Positions 13,151 to 27,160 of a stretch of DNA of 64,000 nt are shown here, in pieces. Numbering within the stretch: the stretch's first letter is position 1; every line of letters begins with the position of its first letter. The notes under the pieces were generated by a model. That model was not told the origin of the DNA. It made no database searches and saw nothing but the letters and a program-made list of their open reading frames with translations. The stretch covers positions 1,842,648 to 1,906,647 of the forward strand of contig VZTJ01000748.1 in the NCBI GenBank assembly GCA_013397795.1. Direction: 5' to 3'. The translations under genes and the position numbers were made by a program. The stretch is from Orthonyx spaldingii (lineage: Eukaryota > Chordata > Aves > Passeriformes > Orthonychidae).

Positions 13151-14395
13151 CTATTCACTCTCCTGTGGGATCTGCCTGCACAAAGTAAATTGCAAAGGTA
13201 ACGACAGCTCCCCATGAACAAGCCTTACCTGCTGTAAGAGAGATTTTTATTTTGGTGAGCTGCTGTTGATACAAGGAGCAGGTTGGTACCTCATGAAATA
13301 TCCTCTTGGTTGCTTCTTCTTTCTCACAGAATTTAAGTGCCTTTGGAGATGGCAGTGTTTTTTCCACTACACAAAAAGCATCTTTTCCCCCTTTTCATTG
13401 CTTAAATGAAGGAAAGTATCTTCGTGACTCAAAGCCTATAATTTCATGCAGATATATAGAAAGGATAAGGACAGAGTTGATTTATTAATGGTCTCTCATT
13501 CTCTTGTCCTTTGCCCAGACAAGCAGGAGGCACCAAATTCATTTGCTTCCATTATATGCTTCTTCCAGGAGACTGACTTCATTGGAAGAAGGGAGAGCAG
13601 ACATGCAAAAAGTTCTTAGCATGCGGCCACAATTACTGCGTCCCAGTCCACTGAGTATACAGAAGAGTCTGGTTAGCAGGATGTCTTTCTCCTTTTCTAG
13701 GAAGTTACACCAAAAACTATTGTTGTGCAGGGAGAGTTCTTTAGCATTTAATCTGGTTATTTCAATAGAGCTAATGTTACCAGACCACTTCACAAACTGA
13801 TGTCCAAACAGGCTTCTCTGCAGCATTTCATACAGAGACAAGCACCAGCAATGGGTGCTCTGTGCTCTGTGTGGGGTCTATGCATTGATTCCTGCGGCAC
13901 TTCACTTGCAGGCTCCATTGACTCCTGCAATCCCTCTGCAGAATTTCTGAAATTTCTATCACAGAGACAAAGGTATGTGACTTCAGTCAGAAACTTCTCC
14001 AAGTGCCCAGACAACAGTTCTGTCAAATCCTCATGCCCTGTCCACCAACTCTTCAAGACCATTGGTAGCAGCAGCAAGCAGTGAGGAGAGCAGCCCTCCT
14101 TCTCCCAGGTCTCACACTATGTGAGAGAGGATCTAGACCCATCCTACCTAAATGGCGTACTTACACTGGAAATCCTGGCATCCTAGGCTTTGACAACAGA
14201 AAGAAGAGAGGAATATCCTGGAATAATCCCAGAGCCAAGTGAACTGAACTGCCCTTGGGTGGCAGCTACTGCTCTTCTTGAAATAGATAGGAAGCCTGAA
14301 GTAACTAAACACCAAAGACATGCCTTGTGGGGAGATCTGCCATGGTAAGTACAGAAAGGGATTAAAAAGGAAGGAAAACAACACAGGCACTGCAG
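13151..14395. other. Intergenic sequence with unassigned short frames
   Basis: Opposed frames of 94-100 codons lie at 13504-13841 and 13790-14084 on both strands. I recognise no family. A decayed retrocopy or part of a non-coding transcript cannot be excluded. Confidence 0.4.
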
Positions 14396-14399
14396 GACA

Positions 14400-14870
14400 C
14401 AGATATGTGAGGGTTCTTGAATACATTCAGGGTAGGGCAGCAAAGCTGGTGAAAGGGCTGGAAGCCATGTCCTGTGAGGAGCAGGTGAGGACTTTGGGCT
14501 TGTCTACTTTGGAGAAAAGGAGGTTGAGGAGTGCTCTTTGCACCTTTCTTTGGAGAGGAATTGGAGAGGGAGATGCTGATTTCTTCTCCCTGGGATCCAG
14601 CAACAGGATGTGTGGGAATGATTCAAAACTGTGTCAGAAAAGGTTTAGACTGGATATTAGGAAGCACTTCTCTACAGAGAGAGTGGTCAAACCCTGGAAA
14701 AGGCTTCCTAGAGAGGTGGTCAATGCTCCCAACCTATCAGTGTTTACAAGGTGTTTGGACATATCCTTAATAACACGTTTTAACTTCTGATCAGCCCTGA
14801 AGTGTCGGGCAGTTGGACTAGAAGATCAACACAGGTCCCTTCCAACTAAAACATTTCTATTTTTTTCTAC
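14400..14870 (+). mobile_element. CR1 LINE 3' end with open ORF2 C-terminal frame
   Basis: The C-terminal part of CR1 ORF2 (reverse transcriptase polyprotein) is readable without a stop, within an open frame at 14320-14790. Family landmarks include LGLSTLEKRRLRSAL, RFRLDIRKHFSTERVV and RLPREVV. The 3' UTR follows with 'cagttggactagaagatc' and 'cccttccaactaaaac'. Only the 3' end is present, as usual for 5'-truncated CR1. The reading before about 14400 is flanking sequence. Confidence 0.85.
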
Positions 14871-15157
14871 CATTACAGCTGCCTGAATTGGTTTACTTTG
14901 ATTTTTCAGATAGCATTTTGATAGTTAAGACAGCTAATTTTCTTTTACTAAAGAATCGGCCATCTCCAGTTCATTGATATTAAATTTCTATTAGTGTAAA
15001 TGTGTGGGTTTAATTACAGTGTTTATCTAACCACTGCTTGTTGTCCGCTTAACTGGGAAGAAATAAGAAGTGGTAATCATACCCTAAAGTTTTTTCAAGC
15101 ATAATGAAGCAGCAAGCAACCCATACAAGCTAGTAAAACCATGCCCAGTAAAACTAT

Positions 15158-15242
15158 CACAGAATCACAGAATGTCAAGTTTGGAAGAGACGTTCAAGAT
15201 CATCTAGTCCAACCATCAACCTAGCACCACCATTAAGGAATG
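15158..15242 (-). mobile_element. CR1 LINE 3' fragment, inverted
   Basis: Starts 'tcacagaatcacagaatg' followed by 'tttggaagagac' and 'tcatctagtccaacc', the reverse complement of a CR1 3' end. About 85 bp. Confidence 0.8.
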
Positions 15243-18200
15243 CTGCTGAATAGAAAGATTTACACATTATATTTGGCAAATAAATCAACCATCAGACCAT
15301 GCAAATAAAGTGAATCTGGCAGGTGATATTCATATCCTCACCCCAGGAATATTAACCACTGGCCACACCATCAGTTACCCACCACCACCATCCCCATGAG
15401 ACCCCCACACATATTTCATGATGTTTAATCTCAAAGCAGCACATGCAATGGTAACTGCTCAGTGCAGTTTTCACATGTGGCATGGACATGTGCACAGACT
15501 CTAGTGTTGTACTGTAGTGATTTCCACTTGTGCAAACTCATTGTTTGGGACTCATTCTGTAGGAGAAAAAAGAAAACAACATAAAAAACCAAACAAACCT
15601 CTGCCATCAGAGAGGTTTCCTTGGAAATTCTGGCTAAGCTCAAAAGCAGTTGTTCCTGTAAAGAATCTTTTTTATCAGGGAATCATTAAGAGAGAAAATT
15701 ATTTACCCATGTTTGTTCATAATTTAGAAGCCAAATTAAGCAACTCCATAATCTGTCTCACTTTTTAAAGACCCTTTTATTGATTCATCCCCGAACTTAT
15801 TTGTGCTATTTCTCTCTTCTAGGAGGCTCAGTTAAGTGAGCCTAAGCATCCTGAGTATCCACTCAGCGCAGTGCTCCTGGGCAATCCTTCTCTGCTCCAT
15901 TAACAGTGTCTCTGCTGTGCTGCCTGACTGACACTTTCCATGACGTGTGAGTGGTCTGATTCAGATGTGGCTCCATTTGTCTGGTACAAGGTTGCCTCAC
16001 TGCAGGCTCCTTTTTCCAGAGTCTTGATGCTGCATCTTTCTCCTCCTAGCAGGAAAGTTGTTCCTCCCCATCATGAAGCCCTGCAACCCTAACATGTGCT
16101 TGTAGCTCTATCTGTGCAATGTGCAGCATTCCCCACAGATAACATAACATGGACCCTCTGTAGGCAAAGGCACTTTCAGGATGCTGCAGGATCTCTTCTT
16201 GCGAGTTCCCAACCCTGGAGGAGGCCAGTTGTCATCAGACCTGCCACGCACTACAAACAAGTGAGTAGACTGCTGACAATCACAGGCATGTGAGGAAACT
16301 GGTGACATTGCCGGAGGGAAGAGTAAGTCAGCTGGATGGACTCTGAGGGGCTTTGGCATGGAAATAAATCTTACACAGCATAAGATCTCTAAAAACAGAG
16401 ATGAACAAAGCCATAGCATGAAGCTGCTCCTGCTGTAAATGCTGCATGTGTGAGAGAGGCAATGTTGACAGCCCTCAGAGCCTGATTATCTGAATCCAGA
16501 TGGGTTGTAGTCCCAGAGGCTGTGCACATTTCTTAGAATCAGCTAACATGCAAGACAATCACAGCCAAAGCATTTCCTTGCCTAAAACATCAAGATGTAC
16601 TCTTCGTCAAAGCAACCACACCTCGACTGTCATGTCTGCAAAGCTACTTCCTGCTATCACACAAATTAGACTGTTTTACCTGAGAAATTGGATTATTACC
16701 TGCCACAAAACTCTTGTAGTCCTTGATGTAGCAGCAAAATAAGTATCTCTTCGCTGCATCTTCACACTTTTCTAGATCTAACCAATGAAAAAGTTCTTGA
16801 AACACACAATTCACAAGCAGATGCTTTCAGCAGACAATTCGCTTGCACTGCAGTAGGTAAGTCACTTTTGAGACACATGGGAGCACCACTCAGTACAACT
16901 AAGGCAGAGCTGCTAGTTGCCTGGACAATGCTACATACTATGTAGGATGCTGCTGCATCAGTGTGCTGGTTTCTTCCCTAACTGACAACAAACAGAGGTC
17001 TGATTCACCTCATAATCTGTTTTCAGGAATGAGTGTTTCCTTCTGAGAAAGAACTTTGGGATACCCTCTAGTTGCTATATTCTGTAACTGATAAACAACT
17101 AACTCATCATGTTAAGAGTTTTCCCATAAAAATCAAAATTTGGCATATTGGGTCCAGCTTAAAATCCTTTTAACTTGGCACGCTGTCTGCAATGGAAAGC
17201 ATACCCAGACATTTCACAGGAATTCAGAAGGTTGGAAGGAACTCTCAAACTTCTATTTTTAATGGTCCTAATGCCTCCAGTTTAATATCTCAGATGTTCT
17301 GTTACCTTCCATTCATAGATATTCCAGATGGGAATGTGGCAGATGCTTAATATTAAAGGATGATGTGCCCAGGGATAGGACATGTCTTACTGCATTAGGA
17401 GCTAAGCATGCAGGCAAGAATACAGAAGTGAGGACTTGCATATTCACAGACAGAATTCTAATGCAAGTTTTCACCTGCCACTTCCATCATTGAATCTTCC
17501 CAGAGATACTTCATTACTACTTTTTTATTCTGGATCTTTGTTGGCATTTTCCAAAACAGAACTATATCCTCCCAAGAAAACACATTTATTTATGACTGTG
17601 GTGCCAAAGGAGACCAAATATAGCAAGAGTCGTGAAGATAGTTCTCTTCCTGTCCCTATTTCCAACCTACTTTCCAGGCTAGGCATGGCTTGCCTAGGAA
17701 GACTTGTACAATTATAACACATCCAGGACCTGAAACTTGGGTTAGAGCAGACAAAAACAGTGGCTGAAATATGCCCAGCATCCAAATAACAAGCACATAA
17801 AACACAGAGATAAAACATCACATGGCCACTTTTTCCATAGCTTTTCTCTTTATATTGCACTATATGCCTAGAGGGAAAAATCTGGGGCAGAGTTTTTTGC
17901 TGGTGCAGTGTATCGTTGCTTACCTTTGAGAAATTTTAAGAACAACAAAATGTGTCTATCCCTGTATTTTTGAAGTATTTGTATCAGCAAGTTAAAAAAA
18001 AAATATAAAAAGGGGATCTGAGGAAAAGAGAAAACAAGGAAAAACCCTGCAGGAGATTTTCCTACAAATTTATCATGCTTTCCTGCAGACTTTTTTATTC
18101 CATTTTCTTACATTAATCTTTAAAAAACCCAACACATGTTCATCAATTTTTTCCCAACCATTTTATTAGACTATTGCCATGGCTGAACTTTAGAACAATA

Positions 18201-19116
18201 GAAATGCTGTGAGGAAACAAAAAAATCAATTAGACCTTATTTACCAAAACTATCAGAATTTAAATACCCTGTCCCACAAAAAGCTTTCATTAGATAAATG
18301 CAATCTTTCCTGAAAGATCTTAATTTATCTATAACGAGATTCTGTCAATATCAAGCAAATATTGCTCTGTTAAGGCTAATCAGAGGTGTGGTGATTTCTA
18401 AACCTTCTGTTTAGATGGCTGTTACTGTTTGCCAGTATTTATTGCCTGCAATATAGCTCACTTGAAAGAGATAAACCATCCATCAATAGGACATGCCCCT
18501 TCAGCAGTTGTTTTATCAACTGCTTCAAGTATCATTCTTTTTCATTAACTGTTTCATCAAACATCTGTCTGTCTTTCATCTTTTTACAAAAAACTGCCAC
18601 AGCAAACTACCATTGACATGTCACCCCTTGCAATGATGATACTGTGGGTTTTTTTCAGTTTGCATTATACTTTTCCACCTCCCCCACAGAAAGAAGGCAA
18701 GCAAAGGATAGTATGTTTTACTAAACCATACCAAAAAAAACCAGTCCAGCATGCATTTTCACACATCCAGCCCTTCAACACACAGGTTAAAAAAGAGTAA
18801 AGTCCTTTTACTATTTACATTTATTTACATATTATACTAAAATACGTAAATGTTACAACCATAAAACAAGAGAATACTACAAAAAGTGTACTCCTGTTAC
18901 TGTAGAAACTGAGCTTGATTTTTTTCTGCTACATGACTAAGAAGCAATTGAATGCAAATCAATGTCTTGACACCTCAACATTTTAGGATAATTAAGGTGT
19001 AAGGCACAGCAAAGAGATATTTGAAATACTTTTGATAAAAAAATACATTAGAAAAGGTTTCCAGGTAGAGCTGGAGGAGAAGAAGTTATTATAAAGGACA
19101 GCAACAACCATTAGAA
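15243..19116. other. Intergenic sequence, no gene recognised
   Basis: AT-rich, with the longest frames near 100 codons and not conserved in appearance. A somewhat GC-balanced stretch at 15.8-16.4 kb has no identifiable gene. No repeat family is clear. Confidence 0.5.
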
Positions 19117-19505
19117 ACACAGAATCAATAAAGGTTTGAAAAGACCTCCAAGATCATTGAGACCAGCTTTCGACTGAATACAACCTTGTCAACTAAACCA
19201 TAGCACTAAGTGCCATGTCCAGTTGTTTCTTGAACACTTCCAGGGATGGTGACTTACACCATCTGCCTGCGGAGGCCATTCCAATGCTTGATCACCTTTT
19301 CAGTGATGAAAATCTACCTGATGTCCAACCTGAACCTCCTCTGGCACAGGTTGAGGCCATTTCCTCTTGTTCTGTCACTTGCTGCCTGGGAGAAGAGACT
19401 GCCCCCTACCTGGCTACATCCTCCTTTCAGGCAGTTGTAAAGAGAGATAAGGTGTCCCCCGAACCTCCTTTTCTCTAGGCTAAACACCCCCGGCATGGAG
19501 ATTTT
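19117..19505 (-). mobile_element. CR1 LINE fragment, inverted
   Basis: Begins 'cacagaatcaataaaggtt' with 'aagacctccaagatcattg', then the reverse-complement CR1 3' UTR and ORF2 end ('tgatgtccaacctgaacc' region). The frame on the minus strand carries remnants of the ORF2 C terminus. Ends in 'aggctaaacacccc'. Confidence 0.85.
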
Positions 19506-19579
19506 CCTTGGCCCAATTAGAATACATTTCTTCCCAAACACCATACGTGATCTAACAATATATTGTCCAAATTTTGATA

Positions 19580-20310
19580 TAGAATCATAGAATGTTAAGG
19601 GGTTGAAAGGGACTTTAAAGATCATCTAGTCCCAGCCTCCCCTGCCACAGTCAGGGACACTTCCCACTAGACCAGGTTGCTCAAGGCCTTATCCAGCCTG
19701 GCTTTGAATATCACATGGGTTGGGGCATTCAAAACCTTCCTGGGCAGCCTGCTCCAGTGTCTCACAGTATCCTCACAGTAAAAAAATTCTTTCTAGTATC
19801 TAACCTAAAATTACCCTCTTTCAATTTGCAGCCATTACTCCTTGTCTTATCACTACATTTCCTGACAAAGAGTCCCTCTCGGGCTTCCCTGCAGGTCCCC
19901 TTCAGATACTGGAAGGCTGCTATGGGGTCTCCACACAATCTTCTCCATGCTGAATAGCCCCAACTTCCTCAGCCTGTCTTCAACAGGGGAGATGCTCCGG
20001 TCCTCTTACCCACCCTCTTGCCCTTCTCTGGATTTGCTCCACCACTTCCATGTCCTTCCTACACTGGTGGTACCGGAGCAGGATGCAGTGCTCCAGGTGG
20101 TGTCTCACAACAGCAGAGCAGAGCGGGAGAATCACCTCCTTTGACCCACTGGCCACGCTGCTTTTGATGCATTCCAGGATTTACTTGGCTTTCTGGGCTG
20201 CGAGCTCACACTGCTGGTTTATGGTGAGTTTTTCATCAACCACCAATCCCAAATCTTTCTCTGCAGAGCTGTTCTCAATCACCTCTCCACCTTATCTTTG
20301 GCATAGAAAA
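19580..20310 (-). mobile_element. CR1 LINE fragment, inverted (second copy)
   Basis: Starts 'atagaatcatagaatgtta' and 'tcatctagtcccagcctcc', continuing through CR1 3' UTR and about 600 bp of ORF2 in reverse (e.g. 'gcagtgctccaggtggtg', 'gggctgcgagctcacact'). It lies in the same orientation as the copy ending at 19505, with about 75 bp between them. Confidence 0.88.
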
Positions 20311-23300
20311 GAATCACAGGCTCCAAACAAATAAATTCAGTGAGAGCACCAAGAACAGAGATACCTGAATTAGGGATAGCTTATGTAAGATTTATTTGAT
20401 GAAAGACAGCTAGAGAAATGTAATGTTAGAAAGCTGGAATAGACAAAAAGAAAAACAAAGGGCTTCCTAGACTTCTACAATAAGTTTGGTATTCAGGGCA
20501 ATTAAAACTAAATTAAACTAGATTAAACTGAAACACTTTGGAGTTCAATATGTCTTGCAGACTGTTCTCAGTCTCCATCCCTATTTAAAAAAAATTCAAA
20601 TCTTCTTTTAATTAAACAATTTGACCTTCATTCTTCTTCTGGAACAACTTTCAGTTTCTACAGGATAATGAAAAACAAGTGAGTGGAACCAATGCCATTT
20701 TATACTCTACGTCTAACATACCCCAGGAGCTAGAGTCAAGAATGCAATTTAATAGCTGGAAGATGTCACTATTATTTGAGATGACATAACTGTGTAACTT
20801 ATAAATAAGAAGGTAATGAAAGCATGATATAAACTCAGCTGGTACCCCAACTACTGTTTAAATTTATTGAACTCTACAACATGAACTAAAACTTGCCATG
20901 TTTGTATCAAACAATTTTAGTTTGATTTCATGCAGAGCAGTTAGGCATTTCCAAGAATGGAACTGAAGGACAGTATTTTCATTTTCTCACATCAACAAAT
21001 TTTTACAAGCTTTTCTTTGAGACCTGCCTGGTTGAAAGGCCTTGAAATTTGAACTGATGAATTTTTTAATGACATAAAATGTCTCTGGAAAAAGTAACTT
21101 TAAGTTAGCACATTCTCAAAATTTTTTTTGTTCAACCTTCAAAAAAAATCACAGTCCATACATGCTGAATAGAGAATTCTTATAACTTTTTCAGGAAAAT
21201 TTCAGCAAAACATTGATTAGAGTGAGAATCCTGCTGGCCACTGTTGAGATGGATTTATTCTGCAGGACCACATGTGAACAAGCTTTGCCCAGGTTAACAG
21301 CTGGAACCAATCTGTAGTACCTGAGAAGTACAGAAAGAGAGGTTCAAATATTCACTCACTGGTGAAAGCCAGGCCAGAGGGAAGACTGTACATTTACAGT
21401 GCTCTGTTTTAATCCTGTATGATAGATATTTTTATTACCTTTCTTTTATTTTTAAATAATAGTGTTGAAAAATATTTACGTTTATAAAGCTAAGCACTAA
21501 GAATTTGGAAAATACTTAAGTTTCCTGTGCAAAGACATTTTTTGGGAAATCTTTTTCCATTACTGCAATTACTTACATATGTGACCTCATATGATCAGGG
21601 AAGATCAAGGAAAATTTTCCAAAAATATAGCCAAGGGATTTTTTTTCCCCCTAATTTAGCCCATTTGTAAAGATATGTAATACTTCATATAACTCTCAAC
21701 AGTGTAATTTGTGTTTGTAGAATCTATCATGGTAATTGCTGATTATCGCTTCTAGCTTTTCCTTTTAAATGCATCCTCCCAGACTCCTAATTCTAGGTTA
21801 GAGCCTTTCCTGTGATAAGCACATTCAGTTTTCATCAAAGGGAATGGAAACGCCACATGCACAACTTGTAATCTCCACTTGAGCTTGCTACTTTGCTCTG
21901 ATCGCAAGAGGTGATGGTTGCATAGCGATGAGCATCTCCCCACCCTGGGAAGCCATGCAACCCTAAAGTACATTGGTGGTGCTGCCACATTAATCCTTTA
22001 CCAAATCAAACCACATTTTCTACCTGTCTCGTCTCCATATGTCCTTCCTTTAACTTATCAAAGATTATGACTGACTGAATTTAATCTTTTTTTTCTCATA
22101 TGGATTATTTAACAGTTCCTTTACAATGAGTCACATTTTCAAGTTTGTCTTAGTCTCTTATTAAAACTGGTCCCATTAAATTTGCAATTAACCTTTTCTT
22201 TAATCTGAAGATCTGAAAGTGTTCTTTCAGAAGGTGTGTTGAAACAGGTTAAAAGTAGGTAAGCTTTTATAAACGTGCCAAAAATGCAGTAAATCAAACG
22301 CAAAAAATTAGCAAGTGGTTTATGAGTTAAACCATAGAATAAATGAAATTTGACATTCAACTCATGTTTGGGCACATCAATCTTTGTAATTTGGAAACAC
22401 ACTTTGTTATAATTATGTGCTTCCAGACTATGCTTCCTTCCAATGGATTTGCCAATTCTAAGCCAACTAATATGCCAAATCAATTGATGCTCTGTCTAAT
22501 GCACAAACAATTGCAAATTTGATTCCTGCTGAAAGGGCTATTTTTCTACCAATATAGCAAAATGAATTGTTGAATTGTAACTATTTAGCCATCTCTTTTC
22601 TCCCACACATATGGAAGCTGGAAGGAGAAAGGAAGCTGTGCAACATTAAGGCAGGATCAGTTCTGAAGGCAGCAGGAACCTTGAATTCTGACAAGATGAT
22701 CTAGATATAGCAGTATTGCATTTCCACAGTGGTTTTCAGGATTTTACATTATTTCTGAATAATACCTGATGAAATGTCCAACCAGCTGATAGCAAGGAGG
22801 ATTTTAAGCTACCATCTTGATACAGCAGGCAGCTTTCAATTTTTTCAGTAGGAACAGCAAATTTTTTTGTTGGAGCTCAGCAGGTATTCCATGGCATCTT
22901 GTTCATTGCTTCAGAAAAAATGTGACTTTACTATCATTCTGTGTACTCATAAAACATGCTATACAGTAAAAAAGGTTATTGAGTAACTAATAGAAAGTTC
23001 TGTAAATGGTTGTGAATCTGCCTATTTCCTCACAGCTTGGCAACATGCTTGGAGCAGAGGGGCTTGCCAAAGAAATAAATATGTAACCAGACCTGCCAAC
23101 ATTCACTCATTCAAAACTACATTCTTTCATACTGAATTCATTCTAATGTTGTCAAGTTCTTCCCTTTAGGGATAAAGGACATTTATACCATGAATATTAT
23201 GAGACATTGACAAAAATCTCACTGCCATTTATTCCCTGCGGACACTGAATTTGTGAGTGAGGAAATGGTATTTCACCTAATAGCCCACACTGTGGCAATG

Positions 23301-26300
23301 TACTCATTCTGGAGTAATTCTGTTCATATCTTGCTTTAAAATGCAGTACTCCCTTTCCATTTCAAGAAAAGCAACCTCCATAGACCTGCATCTGAAGCTC
23401 TGATAGGATCATTCAAGTATTTTCCTGTGGCCAGGCTAACACAGGGAGGGTCAGAAAGCTTCTTTAATCTGCTCAAAGCCTCTGTTCAGATCACCTTGTC
23501 AGATGGATGCTTTTGACAAACTGCCTTAATAAAAGCAGAAATACCACTGAAGCCATCTACAAATCTTCAATAATAATTGAATTCTATAACATTGAATTCT
23601 ATTCTAAGAAAGAAACTATGAATGGTCAATTTTTGTTTGTTTTTGTTTTGTACAAGCTAATCCCGTGTCTTTACACTAGTCTTTCAGAGAGCAGTTACAT
23701 CTTTCCCTATTACCTCTTGCTGTTATTAACTAAAATGGAATTATTTTTTCATAATTTATCAATTTTTTTTAATACAAGCCCCACAGATTTTGCACTCTTC
23801 TCAGCCTCTGTGTTGTCAATACATCAAATACTGCAGTTTTACAAAGACTGGGTTTATAATTGTCACAAAGTTGCCTCCTAAATTAACAAAATCACAGTAT
23901 TGTCTGGAACTCAAAGGCCTACATCCATGATGCATACAAACTACTATTTTTTAAGTGCATGTGCTGCTTTGTGAAGTTCAGCAGGTTGTAGAACTTGGCA
24001 TTGCTCAGGCTGCTCAGTAAATTATCCTCCTTGTCTCCTGACACAGTAGGCACAGCTTCAGTGTACTATTATCTGTAATCCACACAAAAGCCTTGTCTCC
24101 TACTTCTTCCACTGTATCACTCTTTGGTAAAATGACCTGGGAAAGAGCCCTGTTCAAGAAGTCACTTATCTCCACAGGTTATCCCAGCCCTGTACATTTC
24201 ATTATTCTGCACTGTCTGGTGATCTCTGGTAAGGTTAGAGAACTTTTTTGTTAGGTATACTTCTTCAGAAACTACTCCTGGACATATATACAAGTCCCTC
24301 TGCATTCTGCTTTCTGGGAATAGCAAAATTCCCTCAGTTTGATGTCCTCCAAGGGATATCTGACTTCAGTGAGAAAATCTGGCAGGAGGGAAGTATGGGA
24401 CAGCTCTTTGCAGCTCTACAGGATGTTCAAAACTTCTTCGCAACAAAAGCTTTTCAAGATTGTAGTGTATAGGACCTGCCATATAACCTGCATGTGAAGC
24501 TTTCCTGCCTTGTCATTAAGCTTATTAACCATTTCAATGGCTTCAGAAAGTTCCCATCCAAGAGTTCTGGATCTCATTAGTGGTTGATGGCAATTCTCCA
24601 GACTCCCAGCATGCTCACCAGTCTAGTAGACCCCTCAGCTTGTGGCTAGACATGGTTGTATCACCTCCCAGCTCTGCCTTACCAACACAGAAAACCAGTA
24701 GGAAGCCACAGGTCAGGGCTTCTTGGAGTAGTATTGAAAGAGCAGCATCTCTCTTAGCACCCTTTATAGTTACAGGCATCCCATCCCCATGCTTTAGGCA
24801 TTGGAACTGACCAGTATGCCCTTTCTGAGCTCCGAGCACAAGAAACGGGTGAACAGATTAATAGATTTGTGAAAACTGCACTCCACTACAGAGGCTCATT
24901 ACTGACAGGATTGCACTTCTTTGCTTCACCCCAGGCATTTTTTGTGGCCACATTTGACAATTGTGGCCAGAGCAATTGTCAAACACTGCACACTCTTTGC
25001 AGATAGTTTGCTCTGCCAAGATAGCTTCGGACAGCCCCCGCTAGAGCATAGCTTCCCACTGACATCAACTTACTCCATTCTGTTCACTTCTGCTGGAAAT
25101 CTGCCCTCACTCATGCGCTTTCTAACTCTTCTCTGGCCCCTGAGGCTATCATGGTTGCACTTTTTTGTGATATGTAGAGTATATGGAATCCATATGAACC
25201 ATCAACAGTCACTTTAAACTTATGGTAGATCTCCTCATACAGGAGAGCTGGCCCAGCTGGCCAGTGATTGTGCTTTGCACAGATATTTGAATTTATTTTG
25301 CTGTACCTTCTTTTCTGTATCTTTCTTTACCTTCATCTCATTTTTTGCTTCTGAATGTTAAAACACATACATGTCAAACCCTTCACCTGTAAGTCAGCAT
25401 CACAAAATATTTTACAAGAATCTGAGACACCTCTTCTCATTCTGTTTGTCATTCCACATCTCCTATTACTCTGTAAGAAGCATTATAGCATTCCTCAGGT
25501 AAAATAAATAGTTTTCTAGCTCTCCCTCTCTTTATAATCTATTTGTTTGTAGAGTTGTGAAGTTTAATAGATACTACACTAAAGTTTCTGCTTTTTGAAG
25601 ATTTAAATTTTCAATTTCAGAGTCTGAGTTTTAAAACATCAATAAAATTTCATTGAATAAACTACAGTTCAACACACTTATTGGGCTTTAACTGTTTAGA
25701 AGAGGTCAAGGTAATCCTCCTGATTTCTGCTATCATACTTTCTCTTGTCTTTTTTCCTTGTTGCTGTTTTTTTAAACAGACTGCAGCAATTGGGCAATAT
25801 CCAGCAATACCAACATTGCTGCTGGCTGCTTTGTGGCTGCATCTGTTTGAGCTCTCCTCAGGTACTTGTTCCAACCATCTTTAGTGCTGATACCTGTTTC
25901 TTCAGCATAGTTTCTGTCTGCTTCCTACACTTCAACTTCAAACTTGTACTGAGTGAGAACAAGCACCTGATGTGGCACACTCTCTGATCACATTGCATTA
26001 GTGACAACTTTGCTTGGGACTCTTTCCAGTATCTTAACTGTGTTTTACCTAGGTGAAGTTTTTAATCTGCTTTCCCCAAACTGTCAGGATTTGAAGTGGA
26101 ACAGCATTAATCTGCTGAGTTTACCAGCAGGTTCTTCTCAACCCAGTATAGATGCTCCCTTCTATGTTTTGAATACCAGGGTGAAATGTATTAAAATGCA
26201 TTCCTAGAGCATTACACTGCTAAGTTTACTGGTCAGTACACACACAGAAACAGAAACAGAAACACACACACACGTAGAGAGACACTCTTCCTTGGCTTGG

Positions 26301-26975
26301 TCTAATGAACTGCATCAGGTTGTTCCTGCCTGCCCTACCTTCCCCTTCCAAGGGAGCTCTAATGGAATCTGATGTTCATCACTGGTACTCCAAACACAAT
26401 TTGGCAACTGTTTTTCAGGTCTTAGGCAAATTTCATATGCCTCATTGTTTCTCAAAGACAACTAGACAGTTTTTATATAACAACCCACTCCCTGCATCTA
26501 CAGATGCAAAAACCAGCAGGAGCAAGGAAACAATTTTTCATATCCTGTGGTTTACATTCTCTCCCCAACCCCAACTAGACATTGTACTCTTTAGCTAACA
26601 ATCCTACTACAGATTTATGGTGAAATCACCATTAAGACAAGTTAAGATGAAAGCAAATACATTTATTTGTTTATGCATGGAAAACAGACAGCAATGTTAT
26701 TGAAGTTCATACAAACCAGTTTACAGGTGATAAAAAGGCAGGAAAATCGTGCCTATTTCAAGAAGACATCCAAAAGGCCCTCCAGAACCTGTGACAAGCT
26801 GTAAACACCTAATCCACATAGCTGAGGTCTGAGGACATTTACAGGAGCACACTTCACACTAGAAAGCATGCTTGCTTTTATATTTCGTTTTCACTTATGG
26901 CCCTTCTGAGTTTTCAGTCAACTCAAAAACATTCTCTAGCCCTGCCTGCAATTCTTTCTTGATGCAGTCAAGATG
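20311..26975. other. Intergenic sequence, no gene recognised
   Basis: AT-rich, with frames of up to 124 codons, none convincing. The segment at about 23.9-25.2 kb is less AT-rich and on the minus strand has a few adjoining short frames of coding-like composition. It could be a decayed retroelement, but I cannot identify it. No exon-intron gene structure was recognised. Confidence 0.45.
26238..26275. repeat. (CA)n / CAGAAA-rich simple repeat
   Basis: Alternating ACAC and ACAGAA units. Confidence 0.8.
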
Positions 26976-27043
26976 TTTCCTTCCTTCCTTCCTCCCTTCC
27001 TCCCTTGATCTATCTATCGATCGATCAATCGAGGGATCTATCT
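26976..27043. repeat. (TTCC)n followed by GATC/TATC simple repeat
   Basis: Several TTCC and TCCC units, then 'gatctatctatcgatcgatc' and related four-base units. Confidence 0.85.
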
Positions 27044-27160
27044 TTTCTCCACCAGGTCACTGGCTGACTCTGCCTGCTTTTAAAGCACTGGCATTCCCTG
27101 GGCACAGCCAAGGTGCAGTAGAAGGTGGTACCTGACCCAGGCACCCGCTGCCCCACAGCA

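Noticed and set aside
12759..13221. Overlapping 113-115-codon minus-strand frames
   Set aside because: They are explained by the GC-rich periodic repeat block; multiple frames are open at once.
13504..14084. Opposed 94-100-codon frames that might be an exon or retrocopy
   Set aside because: No recognised protein family, open on both strands, no poly-A tail or splice pattern that I can support.
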